In this document: piece by piece, positions 34,386-45,469 of the stretch
How positions within the stretch are numbered: the stretch's first letter is position 1
Layout of the letters: every line of letters starts with the position of its first letter
Assembly: GCF_027172205.1 (NCBI RefSeq)
Contig: NC_070609.1
Span: 60,150,501-60,214,500, forward strand
Reading direction: 5' to 3'
DNA length: 64,000 nucleotides
Origin: Podarcis raffonei
Lineage: Eukaryota; Chordata; Lepidosauria; Squamata; Lacertidae
Notes under the pieces: generated by a model
What the model saw: the letters and a program-made list of their open reading frames with translations, nothing else
What the model was told of the DNA's origin: nothing
Database searches by the model: none
Program-made: the position numbers and the translations under genes

Positions 34386-34515
34386 CAGGGTTTCCCAAAC
34401 TTGGGTCTCCAGCTGTTGTTGGACTACAACTCCCATCATCCCTAGCTAGCAGGATCGGTGGTCAGGGATGATGGGAATTGTAGTCCAGCTGGAGACTCAA
34501 ATGTGGGAAACTCTG
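34386..34515. mobile_element. hAT-like palindromic MITE, 130 bp
   Basis: Ends CAGGGTTTCCCAAACTTGGG and its near inverse, flanked by CTCCAAAA (34378-34385) and CTCTAAAC (34516-34523), an imperfect 8-bp duplication. Nested in the CR1 at 33740-34600. Confidence 0.8.
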
Positions 34516-34638
34516 CTCTAAACAAAAAAACCCCTGATTGTCGCAACCTTTCCTCTTAGGGGAGTTACTCCCACTTCCTTGATCCTTTTGGTCTCAGATT
34601 CAGCAGTCACAGCTTCTGTTTTCCTTCCTTGCTTCCAG

Positions 34639-34651
34639 GTGACCTGTCAAG
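34639..34651 (+). other. PLEKHF1: PLEKHF1 5' UTR at start of coding exon
   Basis: The acceptor CTTGCTTCCAG with its pyrimidine tract precedes GTGACCTGTCAAG and the start codon. A non-coding first exon must therefore lie upstream, probably in 24700-25330. Confidence 0.7.
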
Positions 34652-35461
34652 ATGGTAGACCATCTGGCCAACACTGAGATCAACAGCCAACGCATTGCGA
34701 CTGTGGAGAGCTGCTTTGGAGCATCCGGCCAGCCGTTGGCCATACCTGGAAGGGTCCTCTTGGGCGAAGGGATTTTGACCAAAGAATGCCGGAAGAAAGC
34801 CAAACCGCGGATCTTCTTCCTGTTCAACGACATCCTTGTGTATGGAAGCATTGTGATCAACAGGAGGAAGTACAGCTCCCAACACATCATACCGCTTGAC
34901 GAAGTCACCCTGGAGACTTTGCCGGATACCCTGCAGATGAAGAACCGCTGGATGATCAAAACGGCCAAGAAGTCCTTCGTCGTTTCCGCCGCTTCCCTGA
35001 CCGAGAGGAAAGAATGGATCAGCCACCTGGAGGAATGCATCCGCCACTTGCTGTCCAAGATGGGCCAGCAGCCCCCCACGGAACACGCCGCCCCCTGGAT
35101 CCCAGACAAGGCCACCGACATCTGCATGCGCTGCACGCAAACCAAGTTCTCCACTCTCACGCGCAGGCACCACTGTCGGAAGTGTGGCTTTGTGGTGTGC
35201 GGAGACTGCTCTCGGCAAAGGTTCCTGATGCCCCGGCTGTCCCCGAAGCCTTTAAGGGTGTGCAACCTTTGCTACAAACAGCTGGTGGCAGCGAAAAAGG
35301 AGAGCGAGGAACAGTCGAAGACAGCCCATTCTCCTCTGGTTGGCTATGAGCCTTCCAGCGGAGATGACAGCGACAGGTCCGACGAGGACAGAGTGGAACA
35401 GTGGTCAGCGGAGGCAGAGTTTTACACGTCCAACACAGCTTGGTCATCTTTCCATAGCTGA
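34652..35461 (+). CDS. PLEKHF1: PLEKHF1 (Phafin1), PH and FYVE domain protein, 269 aa, complete
   Basis: A single open exon codes the whole protein, as in human (279 residues). It starts MVDHLANTEINSQRIATVES, nearly the same as human. Residues 1-34 are the conserved lead, about 35-132 the PH domain (FLFNDILVYG, NRWMIKTAKKSFVVSAAS), and about 148-210 the FYVE domain. That domain has the WxxD motif WIPD (149-152), the basic RRHHCRKCG motif (171-179) and eight zinc cysteines: 158, 161, 175, 178, 183, 186, 204 and 207. The acidic tail (GDDSDRSDED) ends AWSSFHS; human ends AWSAFHS. The family binds PI3P on endosomes and lysosomes, and PLEKHF1 promotes lysosome-linked apoptosis and autophagy. An AG acceptor at 34637-34638 lies 13 bases before the ATG. 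No clear poly(A) hexamer was found nearby. It is intact with no break. Confidence 0.98.
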   Translation: MVDHLANTEINSQRIATVESCFGASGQPLAIPGRVLLGEGILTKECRKKAKPRIFFLFNDILVYGSIVINRRKYSSQHIIPLDEVTLETLPDTLQMKNRWMIKTAKKSFVVSAASLTERKEWISHLEECIRHLLSKMGQQPPTEHAAPWIPDKATDICMRCTQTKFSTLTRRHHCRKCGFVVCGDCSRQRFLMPRLSPKPLRVCNLCYKQLVAAKKESEEQSKTAHSPLVGYEPSSGDDSDRSDEDRVEQWSAEAEFYTSNTAWSSFHS

Positions 35462-35660
35462 CCTCTGCATGGCCTTGTTAATTTCAGGGGCCACACACTT
35501 ATTTCCAAGGAGTACAGGGAACACATACTTTCCAAAGTGCACTTTTCAGAGGAGTATCTTTCATCGTGTCTTTTGGTCCCATGTGTTTTCCTCTTCTGTG
35601 GTTAAGGAAGAAGATAACTGAATCAAACTAAAATATGCAAGAGCCTGCTTGTCTCCTCTA

Positions 35661-36158
35661 AGGCCTGGCCTGCGCTATATATTTGAAGCAGTATCATTCC
35701 GCTTCAAGTAGTCATGGCTATGGGGAAGGGCTGTAGCTCAGCGGTAGAGCATCTGCCTTGTGTGCTGAAGGTCTCAGGTACAATCCCCAATAGCATCTCA
35801 ATCTAGGGCTAGGTGAGACTCCTGTCTGAAACTCTGGGAAGCCACTGCCAGTCAGTGGAGACCATTCTGAACTAGGTGGACCCAGTGGTCTGATTCAGGA
35901 AGCTCCCTATGCTTCCCTTCATGAATCCTGGGAGCTGTCATTTGTTAAGTGTGCTGAGAGTTGTGAGGAGACCCCTTATTCCGTCCACAGAGCTACAGTT
36001 TCCAGAACAATCCGCTCCTCTTCCCAGGGAACTCTGGGAATTGTAGAGGTCTCCTCTCTGCACCCTTAACAAATCACAGTTCCTAGGATTCTTTGTGGAA
36101 AGCCATGACTTTTAAAGTGGTATGATACTGCTTTAAATGTATAGTGCAGATGGGGCCT
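35661..36158. mobile_element. TIR repeat family D, long copy, split by a SINE
   Basis: The left end GCTATATATTTGAAGCAGTA faces the right end TACTGCTTTAAATGTATAGT, giving facing ends of about 40 bases. SINE 35715-35919 sits inside. This copy shows that the dispersed fragments at 764, 1098, 39411, 40867, 45108 and 54291 belong to one TIR family. Confidence 0.7.
35715..35919 (+). mobile_element. tRNA-derived SINE (family B), full length
   Basis: Starts GGGCTGTAGCTCAGCGGTAG, has AGGTCTCAGGTACAATCCCC as B box and ends AGGAAGCTCCCTATGCTTCC. It interrupts the TIR repeat. Confidence 0.85.
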
Positions 36159-36702
36159 AACAGCGAGTTGTTTTTATTGGCATTTGAGGCAGAGCTGAAT
36201 TGGACCCCCAACACATCAGGTGTTGAGCGTTGCTGAAAGTTTTGGTCCCTTTGATAGATTTGGGGGCACCTGAAATGTTGACTTTCAGCTTGGGCATTTT
36301 GCAGGCTTGGGCATCAGAACGGCACCCACCCCAACTTGTAGTCTCTTTCTTTCTTACATCCAGGAGTCAAATTCTGGATCCATAAATCATAAGTTATGAA
36401 ACCAGAGGAAGATCCCCTTTACGGTTTTTAAACTGACAGCACCATGCAGAAATTAATCAAGGGCTTATAATATGATTGTATATCAAGAATCTAGTCATTT
36501 TTTTTAGGCTCTTCACAGAAGGATGCACTTTTTTGAATCTGCTTGATGCAGAAGGAGGGTAGGGCCTTCTTGACTGAGTAGGGATTGAAATGAACAGGAA
36601 AAGTTTTGGAGATGAGCATTTCGAAATGAAGGTTTTTGGAGCAGCTTTGTCATGTGAGCAGATGGCTTCTTAACGGTGGTATTGTATTACGAGTGCTGGC
36701 TC
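36159..36702. other. downstream of PLEKHF1, no gene or repeat recognised
   Basis: May hold part of a long 3' UTR, but no AATAAA was seen. Confidence 0.35.
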
Positions 36703-36713
36703 GTGTGTGTGTG

Positions 36714-36795
<82 letters not shown>

Positions 36796-36828
36796 TACAC
36801 ACACACACACACACATATACACACATAC
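36703..36828. repeat. compound (TG)n(TA)n(CA)n microsatellite
   Basis: TG units 36703-36744, TA units to about 36780, then CA units to 36828. The TG and CA arms are complementary, so it can fold back on itself around the TA part. Confidence 0.95.
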
Positions 36829-37079
36829 TAAGTTTGGCTTTGCTTCCTGGCCCCAATTTTTTATTACTAATGTTTTTATTATTCAAAACAACAAGAGGGA
36901 CAAATGTTACAGTGCTTTGTTTGTGGGGTGCAGAGGCCTTTTGCAACCAACTGTCATGTTTTCCACATGCTGTAAATCATACAAATAACTGAAAACACTA
37001 TATATGTGAAACGCTAAAAATAGTTTGTAGACAAAAGGTGGTGGTGTGGCTTTTCCTGGAGGTGGGGGAAGGATCCGGT

Positions 37080-37530
37080 TGTTTCCGCCTGCAAAGTTTT
37101 TTAAAGACTCTGCACTTAACAGTTGCTCCCACCTGATGCAACACCAGTCATTGACAGCAGAAAAGCCTTGTTAACATTAATTTAAAAGAAAAGAACTCAT
37201 TCCTTACTCCAATAGAATGTAGGTTAACTCTTTTCTGTCAGCGACCATTAGACAGCAGCAACTTGGTTGCCGCAACAAATGTTATATTGGACCTTAATGT
37301 CAACCACAGTGTTGTTAGCCTGTTCAGGCTCCTCTGGTTTTTGGGGGAGCAAATATGTTAACTGGCATTTTTATACTTACCGTTTTCTAATCTGTGGGTT
37401 TTTATTTTCATTGGTCAATGTGTTTACATCAGAGCTGTTGGTCAACAAGCTTTTTAAGTTAATTAACCAGGCTTTTCTCTCTCCCTTTAATGGATGCACA
37501 GAGTTCTGATTTAATGCTACACTGCCTTAA
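37080..37530. other. unique sequence, candidate conserved element
   Basis: Repeat-free and AT-rich, with AACATTAATTTAAAAGAAAA and GTTAATTAACCAGGC. No open frame of note. Conservation is untested. Confidence 0.25.
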
Positions 37531-37607
37531 TGCAATTTTCAGGTCTCTTCTTGAAGATTAGTGCATGCTGATGGAAAATAACACAAAAACACTAGGGCCC
37601 CATTCGA

Positions 37608-37825
37608 CTCTCAGTGGTTAGAGTGACGGACTAAGACCTGGGAGAGGCCAGAGTTGAAATCCTCACTCGACCGTGAAGCTCACTTGGTGACCTGGGGCCC
37701 GGCACTTCCACTCAGCCTCACAGGGTTGTTGTGGGGATTAAATGAGGAACGGGAGAAGAACCAGGTACGCCAGCTTGAGCTCCTTGCAGAAAAAGATGGG
37801 GTAAAAATGCAATGAAATAAAAATT
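37608..37825 (+). mobile_element. Sauria-type SINE
   Basis: Head CTCAGTGGTTAGAGTGACGG, B-box-like CAGAGTTGAAATCC, tail AATGCAATGAAATAAAAAT. Same subfamily as 5811-6038. Confidence 0.8.
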
Positions 37826-37994
37826 GCCACAGAGGGCAGATATTGCAGCCTAGTCATACTTGCTCAGATGAGATCAGTTTTGTCTGCACCAGGAGACATC
37901 TCCAGATGTTGCTGGACTACAAATAATTTCTGGTTATTGTCTACAATGACTTCAACTGATGGGAGTTGCAGTACAGCTACATCTGGAAGGAAGT

Positions 37995-38106
37995 GCCGGC
38001 TGGCACTGGCTTTCCAAGGTTTCAGGCAGAGGACATGCTTAGCCTAACCTGAAGATGCTGGGGACTGAACCAAGGACCTTCTGTGTGCAAAGTAGATGCT
38101 CTGTAT
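37995..38106 (-). mobile_element. tRNA-derived SINE (family B), partial
   Basis: GGTTTCAGGCAGAGGACATG and GGACCTTCTGTGTGCAAAG are the inverted head and body. Confidence 0.7.
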
Positions 38107-39410
38107 CAGGGCTTGAGAACCAGATCTGGCCAGTGGACCAGACTGTTACCTCCCCCACCCCTTGCACACCAGATCTGACAGGTGGATGTAGAGGATCCCT
38201 TGAGATCACTGATGTCAGGTGCCCTTTTCACCAGCCCCTTGCAGCGCCTTGAAGAGGGCTTCTCAAGATCTGACAACCAGCTGATCTTTGGGTCCTCAGG
38301 TGACCCTTTCAAGGCACCATCTTTCCCAGAGCTTTGCATAGGGCTCAGCCAATCAATGGCTAGCCGGTACCTGCAAATCCCCTTTTGACTGAGGAGGGCA
38401 TGGGCTTGGCTGAAACGACCTTGTGGGCCAGCTGGACAGGTCTGGTGGGCTGAAAGAGGCCCACGAGCTAGAGGTTCTCCACCCTGCTCTGTTGTTCACC
38501 TGCCCATGCCTTGGGAATTCTTCTAACATTTGTTGAGAGGGGCAGCCTAAGCATAGATGGCTTTACAGTTCGGTAGCAAAGCCCGTGCTCTGCCTGCAGA
38601 TGGTCGTTGGTCTGAACTGAACCGAAGGCCACCTACTGAAAGCTGTGTGGAACTAATGCAACACCCTATTTTCCATATGTGCCTAAATCCATTACTGGAT
38701 TGTGGTGGAGGCTTTTTGCCTTTATAATCTGCTTCCATTAGGATATGCACACTATTTAATGGAGCGTGTAATCTTCAAGATACGGGCTAATGGCAGGAAG
38801 CCACAGTCATGGCTACTTTGTCACTTATAAAGAAAAAACGTCCAAAATGAGTAGCTGACCATGTGATTTTGATTTTAAATGCCGTCCAGCCTGCTGTGAA
38901 CTGAATGGACTCTCCGGGTGCTAGGTGGATGTTTCCAAGTTGCAAAGAAAGAGCTGGAAAAGTGAAGATTAATGAGAAGGAGCTTGGCCTACGCCCAACC
39001 CCCTCCATGGAGTTCATTCTTTTCCGACTGACTACATTCCCCCATGTCCTGTGTCAGCTGAAACAGTACCTCGCCTGCCCTCGCCCATGGAAAACAGTGT
39101 AGAAATTGGCCAGCAAAAGCCATAACTGAAACAGATGTTTCTGGTTTTAAGGAGCATTTAAAAAGGAAAAAAAAACCTTCTTTTGTCTTGTTTTCCTCGC
39201 TCATCTGGCTCAAATAAATAGCAATAACAATGGCGTGTTTATGGAGTGTTGTTCCCATGATGCTTTGCAGGGCATTGTACTTAAGCTAAGTGAGGGATAT
39301 AGACAGCTGGAAGCTGGTTGCTTGAATCTAGGCCCTGTTCCCAAGAACTCTCACACAAACTGGCCATGTTCTCCACAGACGAGACAAAAAGGCCACATTT
39401 GCACCATACA
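38107..39410. other. intergenic, no gene or repeat recognised
   Basis: No coding signal seen in either strand. Confidence 0.4.
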
Positions 39411-39560
39411 TATAAAGTGCTGTGATGCCACACTCTTCTCTCAAAGAATTCTGGGAGCTGTAGTTTGCTCAGGGTGTTGGGATAGTTGTTGGGAGACCCC
39501 CTGTTCCCCTCCCAGAGCTCTCCATGAAGAGAAACTAATGGTTAAACCACTCTGGGAATT
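39411..39560. repeat. TIR repeat family D copy
   Basis: CATATAAAGTGCTGTGATGC and TCAAAGAATTCTGGGAGCTG match the family body. Confidence 0.5.
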
Positions 39561-39993
39561 GGAGGCCTGTGAGGCGAATACGCAGCCTCAGAACAACTCT
39601 CTGCTATTCTTAACTAAATTTTATTTATAAAAATATTTGTATACTGCTGCATTGTGTGTGTGTATACACACACACACACGACGCTGCAGTATGTATATAT
39701 GCAGTTTACAGCAGTAAAACCACACAATAAAAACAATATTTTAAAAGTTAAACACAGACATCAACAAACCATTGTGGAAGGATGTATTCCACCTGCAATA
39801 GGCCTGGTGGAACAGAAAATTTTTCAGCAGGTGCTTAAAAGTTGGCATAGAAGGTGCCAGGTAAATCTCTAATGGCAGAGATTACAGGTGACTCTTTGTC
39901 CACAGTGAACGAGGATTGTATTCACTGCACACCCTCACCCCAACTTGCTTTTTAGCTTGCGTTCTGGTGAGCTGCAAGTGAAGAACACTGGGC

Positions 39994-39997
39994 TGAG

Positions 39998-40041
<44 letters not shown>
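39994..40041. repeat. (TG)n microsatellite
   Basis: About 22 TG units. Confidence 0.95.
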
Positions 40042-40045
<4 letters not shown>

Positions 40046-40328
40046 TTCAGTGTGTCGTCGAGGGAATTTTTGCTGTTTCTGCTCCAAAAAACAGACGATA
40101 CTTCTTCATTCTTGCCACCATAGTAGACGCTTCTGCATTATAGTCCTCGGCTGCCTTCCATTCTAGAAGTCTAGAAAGCCATAGAAAACAGAAAGTGTTC
40201 CTACTTGTAGTTGGTTCAACAGCTACAACCATTTCTGGGCCGGGAAAGCTTAGCTGCACTGGTTGCTTCAAGGCTGGATTGCTGTAGTGCGCTCTGTGTG
40301 GGGCTCCCCTTGCACTTGGTCCAGAAGC

Positions 40329-40458
40329 TGTGAGGTAGGTTAGGCTGAGAGACTGAGACTGGTCCAAGTCCACCCGGTCAACTTCAGGGCTGATTGGGGA
40401 ATTTGAATCCTGGTCTCTTATGACCTAGTCTGACACTAACCTACTACACCACATTGAC
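40329..40458 (-). mobile_element. Sauria-type SINE, partial
   Basis: GTGAGGTAGGTTAGGCTGAG and GGGAATTTGAATCCTGGTC are the inverted body and B box. Confidence 0.7.
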
Positions 40459-40866
40459 AACATTTTCCAAATAATTTTATATATTTCTATTAATGTAATT
40501 AAATGGCTTTGAAAACGCGTGAGGCTGCCTATATTAGGTGCTAGGTGCTCTGCAATAACCTTTCCTTCACAGCACACTACTGCTTTATTGTAAGGGCCCC
40601 ACCACACAAAAATTGTGGTTGACTTTTGCAGCATGAAGATCAGGAGGGGCGGCTTGGCAGAGACATCTCCTTATTACTCATCTCACCTGCTCACACTCAT
40701 GTTCAAACAAAGCCGCAGGAAAATAGCCACAGAAAAGAATGAAACAAAGATGGTGTGGTTTGTAGGGGGGTGCAGCATTAAAAATACTTCTTTGTATATG
40801 CCACATACAAAGGTGAGGTTTAACAAACAGTTAAGTCAAAAGGTTAAGTGCTTCCTGTTAAATGCT

Positions 40867-41163
40867 GATTGAAAGTAGTTTGTTAAGGGTGCTGAGAATT
40901 GTTAGCTGTCAACTTTTCCCCTTTCTTGTGAGGAATCCTATTCGGAATAAGGGAATTTCCCTTTAAAAAAGGGGAAACGTTGACAGCTATGCCCCTAACA
41001 GAGCTACAATTCCTTGAGTGGTTTAATAGTCAATCCCTCTTCTCAGGGAATATGGCGGCCCTCAACACCCATCACAACACTACAGTTCCCATAATTCCTT
41101 GGGGGGAGCCATGGCTGTTTAAAGTGGCATTACAGCTCTTTAAATGGTGTGAATGTAGACCTA
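40867..41163. repeat. TIR repeat family D copy with a nested small MITE
   Basis: TTGTTAAGGGTGCTGAGAAT and GAGCCATGGCTGTTTAAAG are family parts. A second element lies at 40905-40987. Confidence 0.55.
40905..40987. mobile_element. small TA-flanked MITE, 83 bp
   Basis: Facing ends GCTGTCAACTTTTCCCC / GGGGAAACGTTGACAGC with TA on each side. It interrupts the family D copy. Confidence 0.8.
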
Positions 41164-42590
41164 ATCTCTGTTGAAAGTGTGTTTGACACCTAGGGAGCTG
41201 CAACCTTAAATGGTTAGATCAGTTGGTCCTCTATAACACTCCGGACAACCAATAAGATTCCTCCAAATGTGTGAGCTGGGATATAGAGGCTCAGATGATC
41301 CTTATGGCATCCTGGACACAAGTTGTTCAGGGCTTTGTATATCAACGCAACATCAGGGGGGACAGAGAATCTGGCCTTGCAGATACTGTTGGACTTCCAT
41401 CATTCATGACACTTGGCTTTCCTGGCTGGGATTGGTGTGACCAGGAGTCCTCCAACATCTGGCAGCAGGGCCAGTCCAAACATGAGAAGGGAGTGAAGCA
41501 GCCCGCCTCGGGCAGCAGAATCCCATGGGCAATGCCCCAAAGGGTACCTCATCCACTTCTGCTGCTGCTGCCAAGGTTGTGCAGTGGCAGCCTCCATCAA
41601 GATCTCGCACAATCTTGCAGAACTCTAGTGGGATATTGCGAAGCTTTCACAAGACCTCACTGAGCTCTGCACAATCTCACGAGGTCTCACTGAAAGCTGT
41701 GTGATCCTGGTAAGCGAGGCTTGGCAAGGTGGCAGCACTTTCCTGTTTCACCTCTGGCAGTGAAATGGGATGGCTTGCCCCTGCCTTGAGAGTCACCGAT
41801 TCTTCATCCCTGGTAGACATGAAAGGGGGGGAAGGCCACGTTATAAACATAGAACTTCTTGACTCTGGAAACTCAACCTTGAAATGCATTTAGTTATCAA
41901 AACCAGACTGGAGTCAGCTCTGGGATATTTTCTTCTGAAGTGGTGAGGCATGACTGTTCTTCAAAGCTCGGAAAGTAACAAGGCACAGTTTTGTTTGAGA
42001 GAGAAAGAGCTGAGTGCAGTTTCCGAACTATCCTTTGTTGTATGCTTCCCAGTGACAGTGTTGGAGGCGCTCCAGCCACAAATGACAGGAAAACGAGGCT
42101 CCCTTGCCTACGGAGCGATGAAACCCAAAGCTTCGGCCTTCCAAAGTCAACAGAAAGACATTGCAGAAGAAAAACAGCCGCTGTAAGAGCAGCAGAAGCA
42201 AAAGCTCCGCAGCAGGAGACTAGATGCTTTGACAAGTGGTTACTGTAAAACCATTGTATTGCAAGATTTTGCACTTTTTGCAGAACTTCACACTTTTCCA
42301 AATTTGGCAACGTTTGTGATTACTGCAAAATGGATTTAAAAATAAAAATGGTGGTCGGGAGCTTTTGATCTTCCTTAAACATCTGTGCCCAGATATTTCT
42401 TCCATGTATAAGTTCACATATGCAGACAATTTGCTATAGGCTCTGTTGGGTGCTACAATCAGAGCAGGGGCCTTCTTGGTAGTTTCTCCACCCTCACCAG
42501 GCTCAAGGGTGTGAGTGGTAGCTCCCTGAGCTGTGAAATTCCCTCAATACACAAGTGTCTTGAGCACCTTCACTATACAAGTTTCTTCAT
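41164..42590. other. intergenic, no gene or repeat recognised
   Basis: No coding signal. Includes a C/T-rich stretch of repeated CTCACTGAG-like words near 41600-41700. Confidence 0.4.
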
Positions 42591-42775
42591 ATGTTGAAGG
42601 CATTATGTCTTTACCCTGACCTTTGGCATTTGAGATTTATAGTTTTAGGACTCGCCCTATTATTGTGATCATCATTTGTTTTAAAATGTTTTTAATGCTG
42701 TAATTTATGTCATTGCAGTAAAACCTTAGGGTGGAGGGTGGCTAAATAATAATGATAATAATAATTCTCTCATGC
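42591..42775 (+). mobile_element. LINE 3' tail (L2/CR1-like)
   Basis: TTGTTTTAAAATGTTTTTAA, GGGTGGCTAAATAATAATG and AAT units. Confidence 0.5.
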
Positions 42776-43079
42776 ACATAGTAGCCATTGCATAAAATTT
42801 GAATAAATGCAATGTTAGGCTTCATGAATAGGACCACAGTTTCCATCCAAGTGGTGGGAAGTAATAGTACTGCTTTGTTCTTCACTGGTCAAACCTCATC
42901 TTCGGCATCATGTCCAGTTATAGGTCCTGCTCTTTTAAGAAGGATACAGATAAACTGGAACATGTTCAGGTAGGGCAAGAAGGATGTCCAGAGGTATGGA
43001 AAACAAGCTGTGGGAAAAGAGGTTGAAAGGACTGGTTTGATTTAGCCTAGATAAAAGAAGATGGAGAAGAGAGAGAACT

Positions 43080-43330
43080 ATGAGGTCTATAAGAACATCA
43101 GAAGCACATGCTGGATCAGGCCAATGGCTCATCTAGTCCAGCATCATGTTCTCACTTGGACCAGCCAGATGCCTGTGGGAAACCAGCAAGCAGGATTCAA
43201 GCTTATGATCACTTTCCTGGGTTTTATGGCAACTGGTATTCAGGAACTATTGCTGCATCTGACTGTGGGGGCAGAGCATATCAATTGTGGCTAGTAGCCA
43301 TTGATAGTCCTCTCCTCCACGAGTCTCCTA
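43080..43330 (-). mobile_element. CR1-like LINE 3' end (tail type 2)
   Basis: AAGAACATCAGAAGCACATG, TCATCTAGTCCAGCATCATG and GGCAACTGGTATTCAGGAAC in inverted order relative to 1547-1722. Confidence 0.7.
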
Positions 43331-43331
43331 A

Positions 43332-43437
43332 CAACCTTCAGCACGCTTAACAAACTACACTTACCAGAATCCTTTGGGGGGAATGCATGGCTGTTTAAAG
43401 CATACTACTGCTTTAAATGCATGGTATGGATGCGGGC
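43332..43437. repeat. TIR repeat family D fragment
   Basis: AGAATCCTTTGGGGGGAATG then GGCTGTTTAAAGCATACTAC match the family right end. Confidence 0.5.
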
Positions 43438-43719
43438 TATGTCACATAAGCTCTTGTACCTGTGCAGAGACGGCATGTGCCTGTGTTAGGTGTGAACAAG
43501 CTGCTTCTCATCGCCACCCAAGTTTCAAATGGAAACCAGAAGTAAGGGCTATGTTTTACTGTCGGCTTCTTCCTCAGCCCATGATCTCTCTGTCTCTCTC
43601 TTTGAGCAACACATTGTTTCTTCCAACCACAGTGAAGTGAAAGAAAGCTGCTTTCTGTAGCTTGGCTGTGGTAAAATTATTTTGAGCCTCCCAGTGGCTT
43701 TGGAATCCCACAGTTCTCT

Positions 43720-43940
43720 CTTGCAAAGTTTAGGATGAATTAAAATTTTATCTTCCCCGAGTTTTTTTTATGCAGCTCTCATAAATCACACTTAATGGGG
43801 GGTATTAGCAGAGAGTTAACGGCAATTAAGCGATGAAATGTGTGTATTCTGGCTCGGAAATGTGGAGAAACACATTGATTTTTATGATCTCTTGAAATGC
43901 AGAGATGAAAGCTTCCTTCCTAATTAAAGACAAAATAGAT
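43720..43940. other. unique AT-rich sequence, candidate conserved element
   Basis: Repeat-free block with TCATAAATCACACTTAATGG and TTAACGGCAATTAAGCG between PLEKHF1 and C19orf12. No coding signal. Conservation is untested. Confidence 0.28.
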
Positions 43941-44159
43941 TCAAGCTGCCAAAGCAAAGACCACTTCCTCTCTCCTCCCTACCCTTTTGGATTCTTACAT
44001 TCCTGATAGCAGAAGCTTGATGAAGGCAAAAGCTTTCAGTAAGCCTAAGGAATGGAACTGCCATGGATAAAGGCACTCTACCTCAGAATACCAAGTCATG
44101 CAGACACACACATGATGGCCATAGTATCTGCATCCTGCTTGCAAGCTTTCCAATAGCAT

Positions 44160-44266
44160 TTGGAAGTCGGTGGATTCTCCATCATTGGAGGTCTTTAAGC
44201 GAAGGTTGGATGGTCATCTGTCAGGGGTCTCTTGTAGCCCAATAGCTGTACGATTCTATGATTCAT
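44160..44266 (+). mobile_element. CR1 LINE 3' tail (tail type 1)
   Basis: GGAGGTCTTTAAGCGAAGGT and TACGATTCTATGATTC. Confidence 0.65.
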
Positions 44267-44902
44267 CCTTCAACAGGCTTCCTTCCCACTGCTTGATAAG
44301 CCTGAGAGCAATGTGAGAGGAGCAGAGAGAAGGGATTTCTGCTGGAACAGAAGCAAGCAGCAGCAGCAGCCTCTCTATCCATCTGCCTGGTAAAGTTCGG
44401 CTTGACTCCGTCATACTCAAAGCACCAGCAGGTTAATAACTGTCACTGGAACAGATGGTTTCTCAGTAGAAATGTGCACCTCTCCACCGCCTGCGACATA
44501 CGCACAGTTCTTCAGCTGTTTGCTAGAACTGCTGGCACAGCGTATCTTGGGTTTCCAAGGCAACACCTGTGTTTTTGGCACTTGGCACTGACATTATGCA
44601 GCTGATAAGAGGCACCGTCTTAAGAGCCTCAAGGCAGACTGCTGGGGTGGCAGGTGGCTGCTCTTCCACTCTGCCTCCCAACACAGACACACACACACAG
44701 CCTTAAATCCCAGCAAATACTGCTGGTGGTATTATGGGGAAAGGGTAAGAAGCAAAATGCAGCTTATACAGCAATGCAACTACAAGGCCGAAACACCACA
44801 GAATGCTTCATTTGAGCTGGGCCTTGTTTGGAATCCACATTTTCACACACACATTTGCAGTTGAAGTTCTTCTTCTTGTTCTCCTCCTTTATTGCTTTTT
44901 TG

Positions 44903-45083
44903 TCCCACCTTTTCCTCCAAGGAGCTCAAAGTGGCATGCATGGTTCTTCCCCTTCTCATTTAATCCCCACAACAACCCTGTGAGGTTGATTAAGCCAAGA
45001 GGCGGTGACTGGTCCAAGGTCAACCAGTGAGCTTCATGGCTGACCTGGTCCCCAGGTCCTAGTCACACATTATAACCCCTCCC
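44903..45083 (-). mobile_element. Sauria-type SINE
   Basis: CTCATTTAATCCCCACAACA and GGTCAACCAGTGAGCTTCAT are the inverted body. Confidence 0.75.
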
Positions 45084-45107
45084 ATCAAGGTTGCTTATAC
45101 AGTATTT

Positions 45108-45240
45108 ATGTCAAGCATACGATTTCATGGAAACTGCAGTTTGTTCAGGGTGCTGGGAACTGCAACTTCATGAGTGCTAAACCACAGTTACCAGAATTAT
45201 TTGGGGAAAACCATATGCTTTTAAAATGTATGTTGCGTAC
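45108..45240. repeat. TIR repeat family D copy
   Basis: GTTTGTTCAGGGTGCTGGGA and AGAATTATTTGGGGAAAACC. Confidence 0.5.
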
Positions 45241-45324
45241 ACAATCAAAATATAAGACGGGAGACACCTGACTTGCCATTAATACATGTGAAAAAGTTCC
45301 ATGGCTCTTAGTAAACTACAAGCT

Positions 45325-45440
45325 AAACAGGAATCACAGACTCCTAGAATTGTAGAGCTGGATGGGACCCCCAGGGCCATCTGGTCCAACCTCCTGCAGT
45401 GCAGGAATCTCAACATGTGGTCCCCCATCCAATCTGCAAC
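45325..45440 (-). mobile_element. CR1 LINE 3' end fragment (tail type 1)
   Basis: CTAGAATTGTAGAGCTGGAT and CATCTGGTCCAACCTCCTG. It is head-to-head with the plus-strand CR1 that follows. Confidence 0.7.
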
Positions 45441-45469
45441 CAGACCAGATCCTGCTTAGTAAACACTGT

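Larger units (their letters stand above)
33740..34600 (-). mobile_element. CR1-like LINE 3' end (tail type 2) with two nested insertions
   Basis: Minus-strand CR1 from the tail at 33740 to remnants of the ORF2 end at 34520-34600 (CAACCTTTCCTCTTAGG, inverted). It is interrupted by a LINE tail at 33850-34017 and a MITE at 34386-34515. It ends about 40 bases before the acceptor of the PLEKHF1 coding exon. Confidence 0.7.

Noticed and set aside
34600-35265. Long minus-strand open frames opposite PLEKHF1
   Set aside because: Shadow of the conserved plus-strand PLEKHF1 coding sequence.
35715-35790. tRNA-Ala gene
   Set aside because: The same head recurs many times in the window with a common SINE tail.
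36640-36992. Open frames with (VC)n, (YI)n and (HT)n
   Set aside because: Translation of the TG/TA/CA microsatellite.
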